Positions 58,655 through 64,000 of a stretch of 64,000 nucleotides of DNA are shown here, in pieces. Positions within the stretch are counted from its first letter, which is position 1. Each line of letters opens with the position of its first letter. The position numbers and the translations under genes were made by a program. The notes below the pieces were generated by a model. That model saw only the letters and a list, made by a program, of their open reading frames with translations. It ran no database searches and had not been told where the DNA came from. This stretch comes from Rhizoclosmatium globosum (taxonomy: Eukaryota; Chytridiomycota; Chytridiomycetes; Chytridiales; Chytriomycetaceae): positions 1 to 64,000 of the forward strand of contig MCGO01000070.1 in NCBI GenBank assembly GCA_002104985.1, read 5' to 3'.

Positions 58655-59237
58655 AAAAGACCCGAAGTACAAGAATGACCCGATAGAGAGCTGTGTTTTT
58701 TGTTTTTTTATATAAAAAGAGAAGGAAAAATCACTGGAGAAATCATCCAAAAATGAGATGTCTTCCAAAAGTACACCTGTGTGCATGATGCAGCCAACTT
58801 TTCAGACCACCATGAACCTTTTGCACTTGAGTTACTGGCTTTCGCTTTCAACACTGAGGTTCCTGACAACATGAGTGACATCTTGGACTTCTTTCACTTT
58901 GCCGTCTGTTGTTTTTCCTCTTGCTCCCAGCAATGTTTGCTCTTCTATTATTAATCAAGATGATGATGATGTGGCAGAGACTGATACGGTCATTATGTAC
59001 TTGCTTGACACTGAAAATCAATGATTTTATTTTGATTATAAATAAACAACAAAACCGTTATCAAACCGCGGCTTGAACCGCGGTTTGAGATCAGAGAGCG
59101 GTTCCAACCGAAACCGAACCGAACCGAACCGGGTAAGGCCTAGTTGGTTGGATGTGTCACATCTTGTCAATTCAACACTTAAAAATCACCTTGACTCTTG
59201 AGCCCTCCATTATCAAGCTAAAACAAAATCGTTTAAA

Positions 59238-60486
59238 ATGACGCTTACTGTTACTGAAGACATTCTTGAGTTCCGCCGCCCTCTAACCAGGACTAGTCAA
59301 CAAACGCTGCACCTCTCTAACACTGCTACCGACAACAAAGCCATCGCCTTCAGAATACTTTCAAATGCTTCAGAAAACTATAATGCGACTCCGGCGAGAG
59401 GATTAATGACTCCTGGGTTTGTGAATCGCAATTGAACCTCAAATTATAACAAATTCAAAATAGGGAATCTTTGACTGTGGAGATAGAAAGGCACGCAATG
59501 CAATATGATATACCAGCCGCCTTTTTATGTCATGACATCATTTACGTGGAATTTATACCCGGTTTGGGTAAGTAAACTTATTTTTAACAAGAAAAATAGT
59601 AATTTTAAGTACACAAGCCCCAGATGTGGCACTGAGTGAACTATGGAATCGTGCCGATAAAGCTAAGGAGGTATATGCGAATGTCATTGAAAAAAAAGTT
59701 GTCAAATGTACTTTCGACGCTGATCCAAGCGTCATGGACTTATTAAATAGCGTCTTGGTGTTGAGCGCTGTTGGCGTGGCAATAGAAGTTGATAAGCAAA
59801 CAAACAAGATTTTCAAGTTCTTTGGTATGTTTGCATTTGCTTATTTTTAAATGCTTAGTCAATATCTAGCAAAAGAATCGGATGACCAGCCAGAAGGTAA
59901 CAAGTCTGTTGGAGAAGAAAATCCGTGCGAAATTACGCATCAAGCTCCCGCTACAATTATAGAGCGTAAACTGAACCTACCAGAGAACACTTCCAAAGCA
60001 ATGAACCAATGCACACATGAAACTGCCCTGCAACTCGGAAGTGTTGGTTTCAGAGAATCCACAAGAAGTTATTGCCACGCTTATAAATTCGACGCCATGA
60101 TTTCCTTGGCAAGTACTGACCGTCGCCTGGGAGAAGAACTTTACACACTCCTCATATCCAGTGGATACAGTGTCTGGGTCTACTGGATCCACATGAAGGG
60201 AAATATGGATAAATCAATGGTCGACGGTATCAAGCAATCATCGCTGTTTATACCAATTTTATCTGATGACTATTATGGTCGTACTGATTGTATGTTTGAG
60301 CTTCAAACCGCAAGCGCGGATTCCAAGCGCGCCGTGATTCTCAAGAAACCTGGACCACTGCCGCCTACTATTTTGGCGCATTTGGGACGATTGCAGTACA
60401 TTGAGGTGGGGGATCATTTGGATGATGTGACTGCATGTCGCATTCTCGAGCTCATGGAAACATCGATTCTCAGGCACACCCCATAA
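59238..60486 (+). CDS. MSP (VAP-type) domain protein with C-terminal TIR domain
   Basis: Start ATG 59238 (MTLTVTEDILEFRRPLTRTS). Four exons: introns at about 59415-59463, 59571-59623 and 59825-59868. The N-terminal 120 residues match an MSP/VAP domain (ILEFRRPLTRTSQQTLHLSN, IAFRILSNASENY, TPG intron ESLTVEIERH, IYVEFIPG). After a linker comes a TIR domain closely related to that of the CDC24-like gene (FDAMISLASTDRRLGEELYT, YSVWVYWIHMKGNMDKSMVD, SSLFIPILSDDYYGRTDCMF, then EL). The 3' flank again has TGAAATAAATGC. MSP domains usually dock to FFAT-type motifs at ER contact sites. Architecture not known to me. Confidence 0.88.
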
Positions 60487-60594
60487 TGCTCTTGACACGC
60501 GTAAATCATTTATTAATCACAATGGATGGGTTTGAAATAAATGCCTATTAGATTATGAAGAAAAGTTTTCATATTATTGAACGGAACGTGAAAA

Positions 60595-60890
60595 CTATTT
60601 CAATATCAACTCCCATTCTTTGATACTCTCCCTCCCTATTTTCTCCATAATTTCCATACCTTCTTTCCTAATTTGCACTCTCGCTTGATTCATCTGATTC
60701 TCACTCCTCGCCTTCTCCAACAGCCCCTTCAACTCCACCGACGCAAAATAAATCACAAACCGTCGAAACTCTGGCCGATAATATTCAAGATTCATATGCC
60801 AATCCGAATCCACCTTCCCTGTCTCGGCATTCCTGAATTGGTCCCAACAACAAAATCCAATCGTCTTTGATACCAAGAGATTGAGGGAAA
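60595..60890 (-). CDS. Gene fragment, unrecognised
   Basis: About 90 residues reading SDWHMNLEYYRPEFRRFVIY and ending ESIKEWELILK, charged, helical, without a convincing start. The frame opens at a CTTG/GTATC position near 60875, which suggests an internal exon boundary. Upstream sequence is the AT-rich flank of the second Copia-type element. It may be the last exon of a gene whose 5' part was displaced by that insertion. Convergent with the MSP-TIR gene. Confidence 0.4.
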
Positions 60891-60958
60891 GAATTAAATC
60901 TATTCATAATACACCAACACAATATATATAGTAAATAATAAATAATATCATATAACGG

Positions 60959-63900
60959 TTAACGGACTTTGGCAAAGAGGGCTGAAGTGGTATTTTGTTT
61001 TGAGTCCCGGTCCACAATTCCCAATTCCATAATGGCACGTTCATGTTTCACAAAGCGTATGGGTTTTGTCATAATATCTGATTTGTTGCTGTCTGTTCCA
61101 CACCATTTGAAGCTGATGATTTTGTTTTGGTGCCTGTCCTTCAGAACCATGTACTGTAGATCCAGGTGTCGTGTTCTGTGTCGCCCAGATCCTTCGATAA
61201 CGTTTGTGACTGCTTGTAGGTTGTCACAGTAGTGGTCAGTTGGGTTAGGGTCATTGTACCCAAGCCATTTCAGAATGTTGTTGAGGTAGATGAAGACATT
61301 TGATCCAGAGACAGCTGCAGTTGTTTCAGCTGCAACAGTTGAGTCTGCTACTGTTTTTTGGAGTTTTGATGAGGCAGATACTGTTCCCTGAGCTATTGAG
61401 GCAACAATTCCAGTTCGCGATTTTCGGGTGTTGTTGTCAGCAGCGAAGTCAGCATCCGTGTATCCAATCAACTTGACAATGCCATCTTGAGACTTTCTAA
61501 ATCGTTGAACTTTTCCACTGGTTCGATTCAAGTATCCTAACAAATGTTGAAGGGCTTTCCAGCGAATTTGCTGCGGGTTTTTAACATGTTGTCCAAGTTT
61601 ACTGAGAGTGTATAGAATATCGGCACGGGTTTTGTGTAGAGTTAGGAGGGTGCCAAAAGCTTCTTGGTATGGTATTCCGGTCATTGACACGTCAGCCTCA
61701 GTTTCTACGTTGTCAAATTCCTTCATATCTAGCCCGTTGTTCCATGGAGTTTTGTTTTTAATGAGCTTGTTTGTCTGGTAGGGAAGGCAGGAGTCCAGAA
61801 TATAGGCTTCTTGGTCCATATCAAAGCATCCTTCAGTGTAAGTCTTTCGGCATCCAATAATAGTGCCCACAATATCTTTGATGGTTATCGGAAGTCGTTC
61901 ATTCAACCAGGCAAGGAATTTGTCTGCTTCTGCAAGACAATCGGGGTCATGTGCTAATTCGCCGTCGTCTGCAAACCACTCCATGAAGAGAATCTTCTCA
62001 TGTTCAGTATCTGTCAGTTGTTTGATCCACAGTGCTGGGCTTGAGGGGCATTGGACAAAACCATATTCACGGAATAGTCCATCTCGATGGTTTGCAAATA
62101 GGAAGGATCCGTCGCGTTGTCCATTGATGACTTTCAACCATTGAATACAGTGAGTATGACGAGAGACTCCTTCTGAAAGTGGGAATCCTTCTGGAATATA
62201 CGTAAAGACTGGTCGGTCTGGGTTGTTTGGTGTTTGGAGGAAAGCGCCATTGACATCAACCTTTCGTGTATTCATACCTCTCTGGGTGACATGGATGGAA
62301 AAGATCTTGTTGGTTTCCACGTCTGGGGTTGTAACATACACTTGGCCAACATCACACAGCTTTTGCGAACTTCCGTCTGCAATGGCTCGCACATATGGTT
62401 CAAAGACACCAGAGTCTTCTTCTTGCTTTTCAGTAAGGGCATAGAACAAGTTCACAATAGGACTAGTAGCCTCTGACTTGAGTTTAAACTGATAGGCATT
62501 CGCATTGTCGAGTTTCTTGTGGTGTTTTCCAAAGGCAGCAATCCATTCAGCACTTTTGAGAGCTTCCGTCACTGTAATTTCAGCCTTACGCGATACAAGA
62601 GAGTAATATTTTCCAGTGGCAGAGTCATAATGCTGAGCTTGTATTGTATTTCGGGTTGATCTCCTTATTGGTAACTCTGAGGTAGGGGTTGGTGTTGTGG
62701 GGATATATTCTCCATCAGATTCATACTGTGTGGGGGTGGACGATGGAGTGAAGAATTCTTCACAGAGGGATTCAGTGGGGGGAGGGGTTGATGGGGGTTT
62801 TTAAAGGTACAGGGGTAGGAATCAAGATGTCACTATTTGTCGCAGCTTCTTCAAGTGTTTCAATTGAGCATTCCAATGGCATAGTAATATAGTCTTCGTC
62901 TGCAGAATCATCATGATGATCGGCCCACCGAACAGCCGGAATCAATTCGTGTTGCTTTCCTTGAATGTCCTCAAATTGGAAACATGTTTCATAGAAATAC
63001 CCATCGCGTGAGTAGATGGTTCTTCCGTCTTCTGTGAGGAACATCCATCCCATACGTTGAACCGGGTGACCATCATAATTACCATAACCAATAAATGTAC
63101 TTCGCACAGCGCGAGGTCCAGTTTTCCAGTAGATTCCTGGTTTATCAATATTCTCATCAGTGATTTTGATATGTTTTGGGAGGATACGTGGATAGGCAAC
63201 ACAGTTGAGGGTTCTCCAATGTTTTACTTGTGGCTTCTTTCCAGTGAGCAGTTCAACTGGGGTTTTTGTTTTGTTTCCGTGCATAGTACGGTTGTCAACA
63301 AAGGTATGATAGAGTGCGCCATTCAGCCAGAAATCCATTGGCTTTCCTGTAACATTGAACACACCATCCTTCATTTTACCAACATATGCAGTCATTGTTT
63401 GGTGATCAAAGAATACGTCCAATTTTTCGCACAGGAGCTTCCATATTGACACAAGTGTTTCTGTAGAAAATGGCACATGTTCCACATCTTTGAGAGTCAA
63501 ACTGGAGTCTTCAATTTTCAAATCACCCTGAATCCCACTTCCCACTATGACAGCATCGGGTGCAATGCCCTGTATTCTTGATGGCTTGCATTTTGATTTG
63601 TTAAGTAGAAGGTCATCAAAGCGGGTTAAATGTTTTTCTGAACCGGAATCAAGGTATGCAATAATAGGCTTTGGTTTGTACAATACTTGTTTTGCTGCAA
63701 TAGGGACTGTCAAAGGGCAAGCGGTAGAAGCTTTATTGAATGCACGACGAATAACAATTTGAGATTGTTCAAAAGTTAAGGGTGTATTCAAGGCAGCAGT
63801 TGCGGCTGAGGCGTTGTCGTAGTTGATGAAGGCAATTGATTTTCCCGTGTTCTTCGACTTCACAACGTCAACTCGGACACATCCTTTGAAATGGGCGCGA

Positions 63901-63998
63901 AGCAATTCAGAGGTAGTGCCTTCTGGGAAACCAACAACAAAGAGCTTGAGAGAGTCAACAGTGCTCACTGGATTGTGGCTATACGTGGCTAATTCCAT
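60959..63998 (-). CDS. Copia-type polyprotein with N-terminal RRM and no integrase core
   Basis: Start ATG 63998, or upstream beyond the window. Domain order: an RRM (LKLFVVGFPEGTTSELLRAH as RNP2 region, KSIAFINYDNASAATAAL as RNP1 region), protease-like IAYLDSGSEKHLTRFD, then KMKDGVFNVTGKP joins directly to the integrase C-terminal flank (LYHTFVDNRTMHGNKTKTPV). The zinc-binding and DDE portions are absent without breaking the frame. Reverse transcriptase (VDVNGAFLQTPN, MEWFADDGELAHD) and RNase H (GYTDADFAADNNTRKSRTGI, YCDNLQA, MTKPI) follow. A C6 run near 62785 shifts the frame by one base between protease/integrase and RT halves. LTRs are not identified; the 3' flank is AT-rich. It is unrelated in sequence detail to the first Copia. 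Confidence 0.85.
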
Positions 63999-64000
63999 TA

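Larger units (their letters stand above)
51686..59138. mobile_element. GGTTCGG-rich inverted-repeat element split by the Copia insertion
   Basis: Arms at 51686-51830 and 58660-59138 are rich in GGTTTGAACCGCGGTTTGAA and in CCGAACCGAACCGAACCGGG. The left outer end (CCTTCCCCAGTTCGGTTTGA) and the reverse complement of the right outer end (CCTTACCCGGTTCGGTTCGG) resemble each other as imperfect terminal inverted repeats, in the style of hAT-type elements. Without the nested Copia it would be about 630 bp, so non-autonomous. I cannot define a target-site duplication, hence the class is tentative. Confidence 0.5.

Noticed and set aside
58670..59030. Possible transposase remnant in the right arm of the GGTTCGG-rich element
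   Set aside because: Only short, frame-broken stretches such as ELLAFAFNTEVPDNM; too little to assign to a family.
49826..60486. Hypothesis that the Copia insertion split one GEF-TIR gene into GEF (49826) and TIR (59238)
   Set aside because: The second GEF has its own stop and 3' UTR-like flank before the element, and the downstream gene has its own start and an MSP domain.
1..64000. tRNA and rRNA genes
   Set aside because: I looked for cloverleaf-like patterns and conserved rRNA blocks by eye and found none I could support; a covariance-model scan would be decisive.

Overview
The window is eukaryotic nuclear DNA. Nearly every gene is split by short GT-AG introns (mostly 43-80 nt), AATAAA signals follow several stops, and TTAGGG-type (CCCTAA) tracts occur. 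A CDC24-like GEF, a glycogen branching enzyme, an Argonaute, EXORDIUM-like and DUF1399/GRDP proteins and LRR surface proteins together suggest an early-diverging fungus, most likely a chytrid. That placement is inference from gene content, with no phylogeny behind it.

Layout. 1-5.2 kb is repeat-rich and subtelomere-like: a partial second copy of an LRR receptor gene, a rearranged mosaic of pieces from 9.8-13.6 kb, a 136-bp minisatellite of about 19 units, and two telomere-repeat tracts separated by a poly(A)-ended insertion. 5.2-14.7 kb carries a damaged tectonin-like propeller gene, a papain-like/DM9 protein, the complete LRR receptor, a GRDP protein (arrestin-like, SH3, DUF1399, Gly/Cys tail) and a ZIP metal transporter. 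14.8-21.2 kb holds a divergent pair: an RRM-RGG-Argonaute fusion (minus) and eIF3f (plus). 21.4-46.4 kb is mainly minus strand: two tandem DUF697 GTPase-like genes, three tandem C2H2 zinc-finger genes, a PQ-loop protein, a large membrane protein, glycogen branching enzyme, a pair of unrecognised acidic paralogues flanking a single-pass surface protein, an EXORDIUM-like gene (plus), the DBP5 RNA helicase and a small multipass membrane protein. 46.9-64 kb is the TIR/transposon region: a CDC24-like RhoGEF ending in a TIR domain, a tandem paralogue without TIR, a Copia element with identical 119-bp LTRs nested in a GGTTCGG-rich element, an MSP-TIR fusion gene, and a second, different Copia-type polyprotein that carries an RRM and lacks the integrase core.

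Most notable: (1) the three longest introns in the ordinary host genes (400, 557 and 545 nt, in Argonaute, eIF3f and DBP5) are all filled by one repeat family in the same orientation relative to transcription, as expected of introner-like elements; (2) an RRM-Argonaute fusion whose four slicer positions all appear substituted; (3) fungal TIR domains on a CDC24-like GEF and on an MSP domain; (4) a recently inserted Copia element interrupted by eight spliceosomal-type introns; (5) a poly(A)-ended insertion inside a telomere-repeat tract.

Several genes need a one-base correction, often in a homopolymer, to read through. These may be assembly errors, so single frameshifts are not taken as proof of pseudogenes. 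Exon boundaries are hand-derived from splice consensus and reading frame; 5' ends are the least certain part.
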